Below, piece by piece: positions 53,001-61,998 of a stretch of DNA of 64,000 nt. The notes beneath the pieces are model-generated. The model was not told the origin of the DNA. It ran no database searches and saw only the letters and a program-made list of their open reading frames with translations. The translations under genes and the position numbers were made by a program. The stretch is taken from assembly GCF_026151205.1 (NCBI RefSeq), contig NC_087073.1, positions 6,903,001 through 6,967,000 of the forward strand. The letters are read 5' to 3'. Positions within the stretch are counted from its first letter, which is position 1, and every line of letters begins with the position of its first letter. The DNA comes from Bolinopsis microptera (taxonomy: Eukaryota > Ctenophora > Tentaculata > Lobata > Bolinopsidae).

Positions 53001-56000
53001 AGATGACCGAGATATGAAGCATAACGAGTTTATTCATTACGTGTGATCAGGTGATTGGTTTACCTAATCACGTGATAAGGTGCCCCCGTTAACTACCCCG
53101 TTAAACATTATGGGAATTGTTAAGGGTGCCCAATTAAGGTGTCGTGTCACGGTGTCACATAATCACCCAGTCAATATTGTTAACGAGATACAGAAAATGC
53201 TTGATAACTTCGTCATTTCTAATCCGTTTTGCCTCATGTTTTCAGATCATATGCAACATTTGATAATCTACCGTCTCTTAAAAAATTAGGCTTTCAGCAT
53301 GTTCAGAGAAAACAATATAGGTGTTTTAATATTGAATGGGCGTGGTCTAAAATATTCGAATTTTCAAATGTTGACGACGGAATCCTCGAACCAGTAAGTA
53401 CAGTATGCCATCTGCAAAGCAACAGCTCTCAAATATAAAACACGGCGGAGCTATTAAGGCCAACGTATGGGTACTGACTTTTGGCCCACCCTGTATTATA
53501 TAAATATAATAGGAGGCTGAGTTAAAAGGCAACCCGCAACATGAGTGATGAGATTGGGGAATATCATAGGTTTGCGTGATACATCCAAACACTCAGTTCA
53601 TTTTTCTTTAATGTGATAAATGAATAATTGGAAGTATATGTGGTACAGCGATATTCGATTATTTGGGGAAAAATGAGAGCCTTCACTCAGTGTATCTTGT
53701 ATTGGTGTATCTTGTCCCACATAATCGAATATGATCGACGCACTAGTCACAAGAGCAAAAAAATATACCTAAAGCTACAGATAATAAAGAGAAGCCTCCC
53801 TACTAATGTTATAACACGTTTCATGCTTTATAGAATTAGAAGTGTTAGTGGTATCTGGTATTCTCAGAGAAATTTTAATTTCGTCTGCGCAAATTGGGTA
53901 AATTGCTTCAATTAGCTTATGATTAAAATATGATGTTCACGTTTCGCAAAGTAAATATTATTTTTTCCCCGACTTTACAACGAATATAATATGTATTGTG
54001 ACAATATTATAGAAAAGGGCGATTGAACTGTAACGATATGTAACCATTCTCCTAGATATTTGTATCAAAATATACTGTTGTATTTCAAAATTACATGTGC
54101 TACCTGACAAATTATGAACGATAATTACTCCCCATATGAAGAAGCTTTGATCACATTTCTCCCAACAACTGTGAACGATTCCAGTTAATGAATTAGATAA
54201 ACTCCTAGTTATTGGTGGGCTTTAAAACAGTTGGAACTTTGAGCTCGTTTGTTACAAATTACAGCAATTTGAGCCTACATTTAAAAACCTATACGAACTC
54301 AACTTTACCAGCGATTTGTAAAGACATGTTCATGATAATGCACAAAAAAACTCAGAAATATGTGAAATATGTGGAATATGTCTGCTACTTTTGGTTCTGA
54401 TAAATCCAGACACTGAGTAGACCGAATGTAATGTTAGATGCACAAACCAGATGCCTAACGAGTAAAGACAGCTTTTACAGAACTAACTACCAAAGGGCTG
54501 AGCCGTTATCTGTGCAGTGTAAATCATTCATAGTCAGTAATAAAGGTGTTAAGCCACAGTCGCCTCAAGGTTATCCAGTGTAGAATCTTAAGATTGGTGG
54601 TGATCACGAAGACGACGTATCTCGAGGCGACCCGCTTGTGACTCTATTAGGGAATATCACCTAGCAAATTAAAATAATGTTAATAAATTATGATTTCTGA
54701 TAAGCCGAAACTAGTCGAATCACAAGCGGGTCGCCTTTACATAAGTCTTTTCCATGTCTTCTTGATCACCATTGATGTAATTAAAATTAAGCTCCACTAA
54801 TGAAGATAAGTCGACTAGACCAATTGTTATTATCTTAATGGCATTTGTTCATCAATATTTATTAGGTCCAGGTCTCTATCATCTGCATATAGGTTACCGC
54901 TGATATAATCCTCGTATTTAATAATATAAGCCGTATTATATGGATTAACTTTAACGGAGTCAGAATAATCATCCAAATGTAAACCCCACAAACTTCATTA
55001 CAAAGAACAACAATAAAAGCATGTCATCTGCATCGGAGTGTTATAAAGTTGTTGTACTCTATAAGTGTATATTCACCTACAAGCATAACTGCTTGGCGTG
55101 ATGAGGTACATCTTTGATTGGTCGAAGGTCTTTCAACAACACAGCATCATCACTTTCATAGTAGTCCCCGGCTTATGACGGGTTCATAGCGGTATTAAAC
55201 ATGTTTTTCTGGGCCCAAACATTCTACGCTCCTACTATGCTATTACTGGTCTCTTGACTAACTCCCAATCATCTGTCCATATGGTATTGTTTCTGGACAA
55301 ATAGATGGTATACGATGCCCTCAGGCTGATCTCAGCGATCTTCATGCAGGCCTTCTTCTTCTCTTTGTTGTTTACGTTCAGGTGGTTCATAAAGGTTGGG
55401 AGGCTATAGTTGTAAATGCCTCGAGCTCCCACTTCTACTGTCTGGAGCTTGCAAGCCCATCCGTTGGCTTCTATCTCTTCTGTCAGCTGCTGATATCTCT
55501 TCATCTTTCGCTTCTCTTGATCAGCAAAGTTCTGCTCATTTCCACAAGTCAGCTCCATTAGATAAACCTTCTTTGCTTTATCTGAATAGATCACTACATC
55601 AGGTCTTAGTGTAGCTGCAATGTGCTGCGGGAAGTTCCTCTGTCTCTCATCCTCATCAAATATTATCTTCCAGTCGTTGGCATCTGAAAAGAAATATCTT
55701 TGGGTCTTATGATGAGTTGGGTCAGCTAAGGTAACCTTCTCGCGCTTATTGCCTGCCTTGTGAAAGACCGACGGTGCCCTCTTCGATTCCTTGGCGATGT
55801 CGGAATTAAACTCTTCAATCTGTGATGAAACGGTCTTCATGATTTCACGTAGGACCTGATCATGGCGCCAGTTGAAACGTCCCTGTCTTAGTGCAACCTT
55901 ACAGAACGTCAGGATATGATTGAGTGTCCCTTGTTTGCTGCAGAGTTTACAGTTTCCTGAAACGGCTTTATTCCAAAGCTTTAGGTTGCTAGGTGTTGAC

Positions 56001-59000
56001 GCAGTGTCATGAATAGCATTGACATGAAACTTTAACAGTTCCGGACTAAGTTGATAGATCAAGTTATTCCACGTGGTGTCAAATGTCATTGTATTTTCCC
56101 ATGTGAGAAAGAGGTTTTGCCGCTTTTTGTCAAAAAGTGAACAAATAAGTGTCTCTTCATCAAAGGTCCTCACCATGTTGGTTAGCAGTTTCCTCTCTGA
56201 TGTGTCCTCATATCTTGTCCCATACCCGAGGCCAGTTGTACCAACTGCAGGTTTTCCAACTAACTCTTGGAAGTAAAGTTGGCGCTGACGGTCTTTCAGC
56301 TCTTTGGGATAAGACCACATCTTCTGTGTGTCTGCAATTGCCTTATGGTTAGAGTACACTTTTTTGATGTAGGGGTCACTTGAGTTACAAAGTTGGTGTC
56401 CCTTAATAAGTTGGATGACTTTGTACTCAGTGCAGATGTTTTTCAGCTGCAATCCTTTCTGGTCTCTACTCCTGTAGAGGACGGTGGTGGTACAAGGATG
56501 CGCAATCCCTAGCCACTTCTTAAGGTATCTGTTACACAGTGCCTCAAGCTCTCTCACAAATGTGATGGGTAGGTTATAAACAGTAAACCCCCATGACATC
56601 TTACTAATGATGAGGTGGTTATACACCCACGCCTTCATTGGACCGGTGATTTCATCATTAGACGTTGTTTCCAAAAGGTCCTCTAACTTCTTCTTGATCA
56701 TGGACCGAATTTCCTTTACCTCAAGATCTACATACATGTACATTCCTAGGAACTTCATTGGTGCTTGGATAATGGACGGCACCTGTTGTTCGCTTAGTAC
56801 AAACTCTGAATCATAGGTATTGTACTTTCCTCCAGTACACTTCATAGACATAGACAGGCACTTCGATGGTTTAGCCTTCATTTTCTTCGACCAGTCCAGG
56901 AACTCTTCTACTACCTTCAACATCTTCTTCATCTCCTTCTCGCTCTTCGACAACAGGGTTAGGTCATCAGCAAATGCTTTCTTTGAGGTCTTGCTATCAC
57001 TGAAGCTTGGCTCATACCCAACTTGACTGCACAGTACAGCTAGAAGTTCCAGTAGGATGTTGAATACTATAAGGAACAGGATCACGGACAGTGGGTCTCC
57101 CTGGAACAGGCCTAGCTCATACCAGAATGTTCTGGATGTCCATTTCCTGCACTTAACTAGGACACTGAGGCTTCCATAATACTCTATTATAAGCTTAATG
57201 AAGCTTTCAGGTAGGTGGTACCGGCGTAGGGCATAAATAATAAGGCTGTGCGGGACTCTCCCATACGCATTCATAAGGTCAATCCAGATCACGTGGACTT
57301 GTCTTCTGTGGCTTTTAGCATCTTTAATCTCTTCAAGGAGGGCTTGAGTGTGTTCTAGGCAACCAGGGGTTTTCTTCATGAAACCTTTCTGTACTGAGGT
57401 GTCAATGAACAGATTTCGTGTCATGTGCTCAAGTACACGGTCTCCCGAGATGGCAAAGAACAGCTTCCCACTACAGTTTTGGAGTGTGATGTTACGGAAC
57501 TTGCCAGGATCTTTTAGATCATCCGTTTTAGGAATTAATGTACTCACTCCCACCTTCCACTGTGGGGGGACAACTCCTGTTTTCCAAATCCTGCATATCA
57601 GATGGTGTAGATGGTGACTGAAAGTTCGACACTTCTTGTAGATCAGGTAGTTGACACCATTTGACCCAGGTGCTGACTTATTTCTCCTTGACTTTAGCTT
57701 TAGGTGGAATTCATCCCATGTGGGTGGCGCTGTACTGCATATCCAATTAGGTTTGTCAAGGTCTTTCAGTCCTGTGGGGTTAACATAGTCACGCTCTCGG
57801 TCATCATCTTTGTACTCCTTTTCAAAGAACTTAGATGCTTCTTCACTGTCGAACTCAGGCTCTTTATCTTTAGTCTCTTCCTTCGTGAGCAGTTTCTTAC
57901 CATACTCATAAGGGTTTCTTCTAAAGAGTTTGGAGCTATTCTCTTTCATCTTTTTCCTTTCTTTCTTTTATAAATATTAAATTTGAAATATATTTAAAAT
58001 AAAATATATTCAAAATAAAATAAATTTAAGGTATATTATACATAATTTTCAGCTAAAATTCCCTCCACTTAGCAGCCACTGGCATTATTTGGATATAATT
58101 ATAGTTATTAGCTATATTAACATTGTCCTGTGCAACAATTTCATGGTTACAACAAGCCACACCGTTCAAAGAAGCTAACATTTAAACACCAAGCTTCGCA
58201 CCAGAATTGAATTTGTTTAGAAGTTATGTCTGCGCTGGCTCACCACTAACGAGAAGTTAAATTGAGTAATCGAAAACTCATTAAATGAAAGTTCTAAACC
58301 ACGGACAGTAAAAAGTAAATTAGTTTTCCCCAGTTCATAACCACCTGTTATTTCAGCTGAACGTGCACGTGGGCAACACGTCACTGGTGGACCAGTTCGA
58401 GTGGGACATCAGCTGTCCACAGAACAGTCCGGAGGAGTTCGCGAGGAATCTTTGTCAGGAGCTGGGACTAGGGGGCGAGTTCATATCTGCGATCTCTTAC
58501 AGGCGAGTTTGGAGAGTTACTTACTAGGGGCTCTAGGGGTCTTATTCTTCTGAAGCTCCTCCTACGAACTGTAATGTGTACTCAAATGACCGTTGATATT
58601 TTTCTGATCGTTCAGCGTTTTCAAACCAATTGTATTAAACGTAACTGAACAGTCATCCTGTCCAGGGTCACCATGGTGACCAAAGATGATTTTTCTGTAT
58701 ATGTGTATATAAACTTCGTGCAGAATTGAAACTGACTTTTATCATTGATTTTGTACGGGGCGCAGAACTTGAAGAAAACCAAAATTACGGTCATGTCAGA
58801 TTTAGTTGAAAACATGCGACTTTAGCACATTGCCCCTCTGCTTATACTGTGTATTAAATAGTTCTCATTCTGTAAGTTTAATTACGGTGACTTTGATCCC
58901 CACAATAAACGAGGTGTTCAAAAGGTTGCTATATAAATGAAAATATAACAATATTTTTATTAACAGCTATATCGGGCTATATAACATGCAACTGCTAAGA

Positions 59001-59862
59001 AGGCCTTTGTATTCATGTTGAGACCTTAGAATTTATCCTATTCTTGACGCGAAAAGCCGTAGAATTCAAAATGTTTCCTTCTTTAAAAAATACTATAATC
59101 GGTAGTAAATCTACCGGTCATCATATTTTAATATGACCAGTTTAACCAAAGAAGATGCTCCGTAAAGAGTAAAAATACATGGCCATCGTTGCCCACTCTC
59201 CCTCCCAACAGGCCTAAAAAGCAAAACTAATACGAAAGTTTGACTGAAGAATGTTAACAAAACAAAGAAAGTTTGACTGAAGAATGTTAACACTTCCGTT
59301 GGAACGTGAGCTATTATTCTCCCGCATTCGTGTTCCAAAATAGTGCGAACAGTTCAATTAGAGGGGTGCCAACAGCAGATAGCAATTAGATATGTCAATT
59401 CAGCTTTCAGATGCGCCACTAGTCCTCTGCTAAATATTATTTAACGATGACTTGCCCTCAAACGCGCTGAATATTTGTCTGGTTTTCATTCTTGTTCCAA
59501 GCTTTGATAACATTAATTTGAGTAAATGCAAATGAGTTCTGGTCGGCTCGGGGAGAGTCAAAAGGGAATGTTTTGGTTCTACCACCTGACTATTAGATAA
59601 GTAGATAGCAACGATTTACAGAATTTAAACGAAAGACGAGGACCCTGAAATGACAGTACCGGGTTGAACAGAACTTGGGTTTGTCTGGAAGGGAAGCCAG
59701 TTTGTTAACTTACTACTTCTGGTGTTGCAGAGTTATTTAGTAACTGGAGCAAAAACATAATAGCAGATCTCGGGGCCCAGTTAGCCTGTTAAGAGACTGG
59801 ATGCCGCCTTATTTATTGCTTTAAGTATTGACTATACGGGGGGATCAGGTACTAAGTGTATG

Positions 59863-59896
<34 letters not shown>

Positions 59897-60598
59897 TTAA
59901 CTATACGCCGCTACTTTAATAAGTAATGCTACTCAATGATCTGGGGTTGTAAGCATCCCTAAATGACCCATAAAATGATAAAACGTCACAATGTGTCAGC
60001 AGGTGGTGCTGCACGAACAACCTTTGACCGCCGCCGTCAGCGCTGTTCATTAACTTAAAGGTTTCCTTGATGCTTAAATAGTGTTCCGATGGTAATATTC
60101 CGGATATTGTGCCCCTATATTGTTATAAGATAACGACTAGTTAACTTAATAAATAATAGTTAATAGCACGTGATGTGATTGTCGAACCCCTATATTTCAG
60201 TATTCGAGGACAGCTTGGGTGGCACATAAAGACTATGACGTTCACGGAAGCTCCACTCAAAGCTATTGAAACCCCACTTCGTACAGGTACGCTGTTATTA
60301 TATCCCTCTGCTTCGTCGGGTGTGGAAATGGGGCTTATAGTTATATTAGACATAGAGTTCTCCATAATCTATAATCTCTCATCATTATAACGGCAGTAAT
60401 TACTGTTTATCCTATTCAATACCCACCATAAAATGGTAAGTAGTGACTCTTAACAAGTTAACACAGTTATACCTCGCAGGTAACCTTGACAAGTGGGCCC
60501 CAAACATAGAGAATCTTACTGACCAGGAAATGGAAAAGAAGATCCGAGATCAGGACAGGAACGCAAGGAGAATGAGAAGACTCGCTAACATGAACTAA
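23612..60598 (+). CDS. SMARCB1: SMARCB1/SNF5 (BAF47), SWI/SNF core subunit
   Basis: Ten exons: 23612-23769, 24090-24237, 24512-24562, 24945-25117, 25399-25523, 25668-25768, 26212-26277, 58357-58502, 60201-60286, 60480-60598. Every join keeps frame, giving 390 residues (human 385). The protein is a nuclear core subunit of BAF/SWI-SNF remodellers that engages the nucleosome acidic patch. Seen in order: N-terminal winged-helix segment ([17 protein letters not shown] through [17 protein letters not shown], residues about 20-70); a linker with SHHLDAVP; repeat 1 ([21 protein letters not shown] to about residue 255); repeat 2 ([20 protein letters not shown] through [14 protein letters not shown], about 268-337); and the very conserved C-terminal basic helix [20 protein letters not shown]. 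The start is fixed by two TAA codons just upstream in frame. Intron 7 is 32 kb and hosts a GPCR gene and transposons; intron 8 uses a GC donor. Confidence 0.96.
26758..26763 (-). terminator. Candidate poly(A) signal of the nested GPCR
   Basis: AATAAA on the minus strand about 180 bp downstream of the stop codon of the antisense GPCR gene. Confidence 0.4.
26942..28502 (-). CDS. Class A GPCR nested in SMARCB1 intron
   Basis: Two exons on the minus strand, 28502-28417 and 28046-26942, joined within a Gly codon across a 370-bp GT-AG intron, give 396 residues. The short first exon supplies the extracellular N-terminus with an N-glycosylation site (NQT at 3-5) and the start of TM1; the join restores [17 protein letters not shown]2 has LALTD, TM6 CYGPYF, TM7 [16 protein letters not shown] (NPxxY). 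The DRY position reads GRC, and no cysteine is found at the usual top of TM3 although ECL2 has one (HICF), so the canonical disulphide looks absent. The C-tail is long, Ser/Thr- and Arg-rich, with [13 protein letters not shown] as a possible kinase target. Ligand unknown. The gene lies wholly inside, and antisense to, SMARCB1 intron 7. Confidence 0.9.
28503..29817. other. Intronic, upstream of nested GPCR; no gene seen
   Basis: No coding region. Short degenerate direct repeats (gtaacagt/agtaac) occur near 29325-29375. The antisense GPCR promoter should lie near 28.5 kb, but no element is evident. Confidence 0.45.
29818..29982. mobile_element. hAT-type MITE with 8-bp target duplication
   Basis: A 149-bp element (29826-29974) starts CAGGGACAAAA and ends TTTTGTCCCTC, flanked by direct 8-bp copies of CTTGGCAT (29818-29825 and 29975-29982). 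Internal aatcgcg and cgcgatt motifs are mirrored. CAGGG ends with 8-bp duplications are typical of hAT elements. No coding capacity. Confidence 0.85.
29983..35089. other. Intronic, no gene seen
   Basis: A 16-G run lies at 30182-30197 and a purine-rich stretch near 32878-32900. Short open stretches on both strands resemble no family I know. Nothing else is supported. Confidence 0.5.
35090..35270. mobile_element. Possible pogo/Tigger-type element end
   Basis: cagtagaaccccgtttataa at about 35090 resembles the terminal repeat of pogo/Tigger-like elements. A matching opposite end was not clearly found; cctctcggggtattatagg near 35246 is only a weak candidate. No transposase was seen. Confidence 0.3.
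35271..40992. other. Intronic, no gene seen
   Basis: Features noted are a C/G-rich repetitive patch with cggtt units near 36040-36105, a short perfect-armed hairpin at 38727-38747 (cacctgttca/tgaacaggtg), and a pyrimidine-rich stretch with scattered ctaaccc near 39240-39410 that looks like degenerate telomere-like sequence. No coding region is recognised. Confidence 0.45.
40993..41029 (+). repeat. Run of 37 G residues
   Basis: An uninterrupted homopolymer on the plus strand, inside SMARCB1 intron 7. The exact length may be affected by sequencing. Confidence 0.9.
41030..45671. other. Intronic, no gene seen
   Basis: Contains a C14 run (41753-41766), a 30-bp tandem duplication (42532-42590) and a roughly 35-bp tandem duplication (43646-43710). 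None of the open stretches resembles a known protein. Confidence 0.5.
45672..45774. mobile_element. Truncated hAT-type MITE copy
   Basis: Closely matches the right two-thirds of the element at 29826-29974 (cattatttgcgacaaatttt through the cgcgat motifs) and ends ccttttgtccctg. The left terminal repeat is missing, and no target duplication was found. Confidence 0.8.
45775..46534. other. Intronic, no gene seen
   Basis: No coding region. Nothing supported apart from short open stretches. Confidence 0.45.
46535..46960. mobile_element. Longer hAT-type MITE with 8-bp target duplication
   Basis: A 410-bp element (46543-46952) starts CAAGGACAAAAGAAAATCGC and ends GCGATTTCCTTTCGACCTTG, flanked by direct AATGGATA copies (46535-46542, 46953-46960). 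The ends are related to the 149-bp family but more diverged. No coding capacity. Confidence 0.82.
46961..50115. other. Intronic, no gene seen
   Basis: A degenerate tandem of tgtgactac-like units lies at about 47925-48010. Two ATCACGTGAC E-box motifs sit at 49978-50000. No coding region is recognised. Confidence 0.5.
50116..50176. repeat. Third locus of the GGCC..CTATACGG repeat
   Basis: aggtttggccactatacggc followed by three or four degenerate 11-bp units matches the minisatellite at 12.6 kb and its inverted stub at 7.3 kb. Confidence 0.75.
50177..52724. other. Intronic repeats, no gene seen
   Basis: Contains (CTC)n at about 50377-50402, a 20-bp tandem duplication (50807-50846), an AT palindrome with 32-bp arms and one mismatch (51096-51127 against 51132-51163), and a tandem of about 20 bp (aaccaagtgagtatta type) at 52405-52497. 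No coding region. Confidence 0.6.
52725..53495. mobile_element. Mariner-type MITE with TA target duplication
   Basis: A 767-bp element (52727-53493) has terminal inverted repeats of about 37 bp that begin cagggtgggccaaaagtcag at the left and are mirrored at the right, flanked by TA on both sides. Such ends are typical of Tc1/mariner-superfamily elements. No intact transposase is encoded; a fragment of a related copy lies inverted at 11395-11731. Confidence 0.88.
53496..54596. other. Intronic, no gene seen
   Basis: Only short open stretches with no recognisable similarity. Confidence 0.45.
54597..54772. repeat. Inverted repeat with about 50-bp imperfect arms
   Basis: Arms about 54597-54641 and 54720-54772. 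A perfect 16-bp core (ggcgacccgcttgtga against its complement) and an outer block (tgatcacgaagac against gtcttcttgatca) are separated by diverged sequence. Possibly a MITE remnant. Confidence 0.75.
54773..55234. other. Candidate 3' region of the retrotransposon
   Basis: Lies downstream of the minus-strand reverse-transcriptase frame and may include its 3' UTR. No poly(A) tail or clear element end could be defined. Confidence 0.4.
55235..57949 (-). CDS. Non-LTR retrotransposon polyprotein: RT plus RLE endonuclease
   Basis: A single open frame of 904 residues. Reverse transcriptase motifs are clear: APGSNG (93-98), motif A around D224 (IDLMNAYGR), GLFQGDPLS (280-288), and the catalytic FADD box (326-329). 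After a thumb region comes a CX2CX7HX4C zinc knuckle (C667, C670, H678, C683), then a restriction-like endonuclease with RPD (782-784), D790 and E799 in the pattern PD-X14-E. That order (RT, CCHC, PD-(D/E)XK) is that of the early-branching R2/NeSL/CRE-type clades, not the APE-type LINEs. R2-like elements normally carry N-terminal zinc fingers or Myb for target binding; none is seen, so this copy is either 5' truncated or lacks them. The intact frame suggests recent activity. It lies antisense in SMARCB1 intron 7. Clade assignment is uncertain. Confidence 0.9.
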   Translation of the reverse strand: MKENSSKLFRRNPYEYGKKLLTKEETKDKEPEFDSEEASKFFEKEYKDDDRERDYVNPTGLKDLDKPNWICSTAPPTWDEFHLKLKSRRNKSAPGSNGVNYLIYKKCRTFSHHLHHLICRIWKTGVVPPQWKVGVSTLIPKTDDLKDPGKFRNITLQNCSGKLFFAISGDRVLEHMTRNLFIDTSVQKGFMKKTPGCLEHTQALLEEIKDAKSHRRQVHVIWIDLMNAYGRVPHSLIIYALRRYHLPESFIKLIIEYYGSLSVLVKCRKWTSRTFWYELGLFQGDPLSVILFLIVFNILLELLAVLCSQVGYEPSFSDSKTSKKAFADDLTLLSKSEKEMKKMLKVVEEFLDWSKKMKAKPSKCLSMSMKCTGGKYNTYDSEFVLSEQQVPSIIQAPMKFLGMYMYVDLEVKEIRSMIKKKLEDLLETTSNDEITGPMKAWVYNHLIISKMSWGFTVYNLPITFVRELEALCNRYLKKWLGIAHPCTTTVLYRSRDQKGLQLKNICTEYKVIQLIKGHQLCNSSDPYIKKVYSNHKAIADTQKMWSYPKELKDRQRQLYFQELVGKPAVGTTGLGYGTRYEDTSERKLLTNMVRTFDEETLICSLFDKKRQNLFLTWENTMTFDTTWNNLIYQLSPELLKFHVNAIHDTASTPSNLKLWNKAVSGNCKLCSKQGTLNHILTFCKVALRQGRFNWRHDQVLREIMKTVSSQIEEFNSDIAKESKRAPSVFHKAGNKREKVTLADPTHHKTQRYFFSDANDWKIIFDEDERQRNFPQHIAATLRPDVVIYSDKAKKVYLMELTCGNEQNFADQEKRKMKRYQQLTEEIEANGWACKLQTVEVGARGIYNYSLPTFMNHLNVNNKEKKKACMKIAEISLRASYTIYLSRNNTIWTDDWELVKRPVIA
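57950..58356. other. Retrotransposon upstream flank and end of intron 7
   Basis: An extremely AT-rich stretch (57965-58045) immediately precedes the reverse-transcriptase start on the minus strand. The rest runs to the SMARCB1 exon 8 acceptor. No N-terminal retrotransposon domain is readable here. Confidence 0.45.
58503..60200 (+). other. SMARCB1 intron 8 with GC donor
   Basis: Starts gcgagt and ends tatatttcag. Only this join restores the family's continuous SYSIRGQL sequence in frame, so the donor is GC, not GT. The intron also holds a tandem duplication (about 59238-59292, aagtttgactgaagaatgtt repeated) and a run of 33 C at 59864-59896. Confidence 0.85.
59864..59896 (+). repeat. Run of 33 C residues
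   Basis: An uninterrupted poly-C tract in SMARCB1 intron 8. Confidence 0.9.
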
Positions 60599-61680
60599 AC
60601 TGAAGACTATCATGGACTGCAGCGCCAAGCTCACACGAATACTTAATGTTATATTTGTTAGCCTTACTATACTGCACTTTTATTATTACTTTTTGTAACA
60701 AGTACTCCTGGTGTTACTGTGAAAGTTAACTGTATTCCAAGTAAAAGATATGACGCCATATTTCTAAGAGAGCAGCTCGAGCAAATAGATGGACTTTTGC
60801 TAGTTGAAACCGGATTTTATATTCAAGCGGTGGTTAATCTGTCATTAACAAATTGGATATTCCGTCTTGCAAGGTCGTAATCAAGCATATAATATTCATA
60901 GTATACAATTTATTCTTAAAAACGACACTATTTCAATGATTTGCAAGGAAAATTTACATGACATTTGTGATTTGGCTGAATGGTCAACCCATATGCCTAC
61001 TAAAAATTGATAATTAGTCAAAGCAAGTTCCTGATTGGCTAATTATATTAACTCAATTATATGAACCGTCCTGATACTAGTAACACTCTATATTCTAGAT
61101 TTGAAGTAACTGAACTCAGGATCAGGGACGGATATACCTAATTTAATTTTCTTTATCTTTGAAACATTCTGCAGATCGACATTCTTCAATACCGATAAGA
61201 CTTGACTAAAATTTGATTAAGGATATTTGGGAGTGTAAAATGTTACCTAGAAATTATTAAAAATTAAGATATGTAATCGACTCAGTTTCCTGTACTGTTC
61301 TTGAACTTTAACATACGTTTAAGATACGTTGTATGAATCTCATACTCAATTTTGTTTGGCTCCACAGGCCACTGTTCTTTTCTGCTCAAAACTTTATTTC
61401 TGGACCCTATTTTTAAATGATAACCCATGTTTATTTTATTTGATTTATTTCAGATTTATGATAACAGTGTTTTTACTTTGAGCGTCTGCTCTGTTCGGAC
61501 TCGCCAACATATTAAATATGACGAATAAGTAGACAAAAGGTACGATCAAATTGAGCACTTTGATCCAATTTGATAATAAAGACGAATAAAAACTTAATCA
61601 AACCGTGCCTTAAAAGACAGACATATATTTGCCGGCTGGGCGACAATTGACCCCTCGACAATATAATGTAATACAATTAA
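60599..61680. other. Downstream of SMARCB1; no gene seen
   Basis: Presumed 3' UTR, then AT-rich intergenic sequence. No clear AATAAA close to the stop was found; one lies near 61574. A lone cgacaattgacccc near 61641 anticipates the palindromic unit found after the CCCTGA array. Confidence 0.45.
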
Positions 61681-61997
61681 CCCTGACCCTGACCCTGACC
61701 CTGACCCTGACCCTGACCCTGGCCCTGACCCTGGCCCTGACCCTGACCCTGACCCTGACCCTGACCCTAGGACCCTGACCCTGACCCTGACCCTGACCCT
61801 GACCCTGACCCTGACCCTGACCCTGACCCAGAACCCAGGACCCTGACCCTGACCCAGGACCCTGACCCAGGACCCTGACCCTGACCCTGACCCTGACCCT
61901 GACCCTGACCCTGACCCAGGACCCTGACCCTGACCCAGGACCCTAACCCTAACCCTGACCCAGGACTCTGACTCTGACCCTGACCCTGACCCTAACC
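61681..61997. repeat. CCCTGA (TCAGGG) hexanucleotide array
   Basis: About 50 units of CCCTGA with interspersed variants (CCAGGA, CCCTGG) and two adjacent CCCTAA units at 61941-61952. It reads as a telomere-like variant repeat (TCAGGG on the minus strand) in an interstitial position. Confidence 0.95.
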
Positions 61998-61998
61998 C

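Larger units (their letters stand above)
26278..58356 (+). other. 32-kb intron 7 of SMARCB1
   Basis: Begins AAG|gtaaga and ends ttatttcag|CTGAACG, joining repeat 1 to repeat 2 of SMARCB1 in phase 0. The other SMARCB1 introns are 0.14-1.7 kb, so this one is expanded by nested material: an antisense GPCR gene, a non-LTR retrotransposon and several MITEs. Outside the features listed separately I recognised no further gene in it. Confidence 0.9.

Noticed and set aside
55396..57973. Several plus-strand frames opposite the reverse transcriptase
   Set aside because: Antisense shadows of the 904-codon frame.
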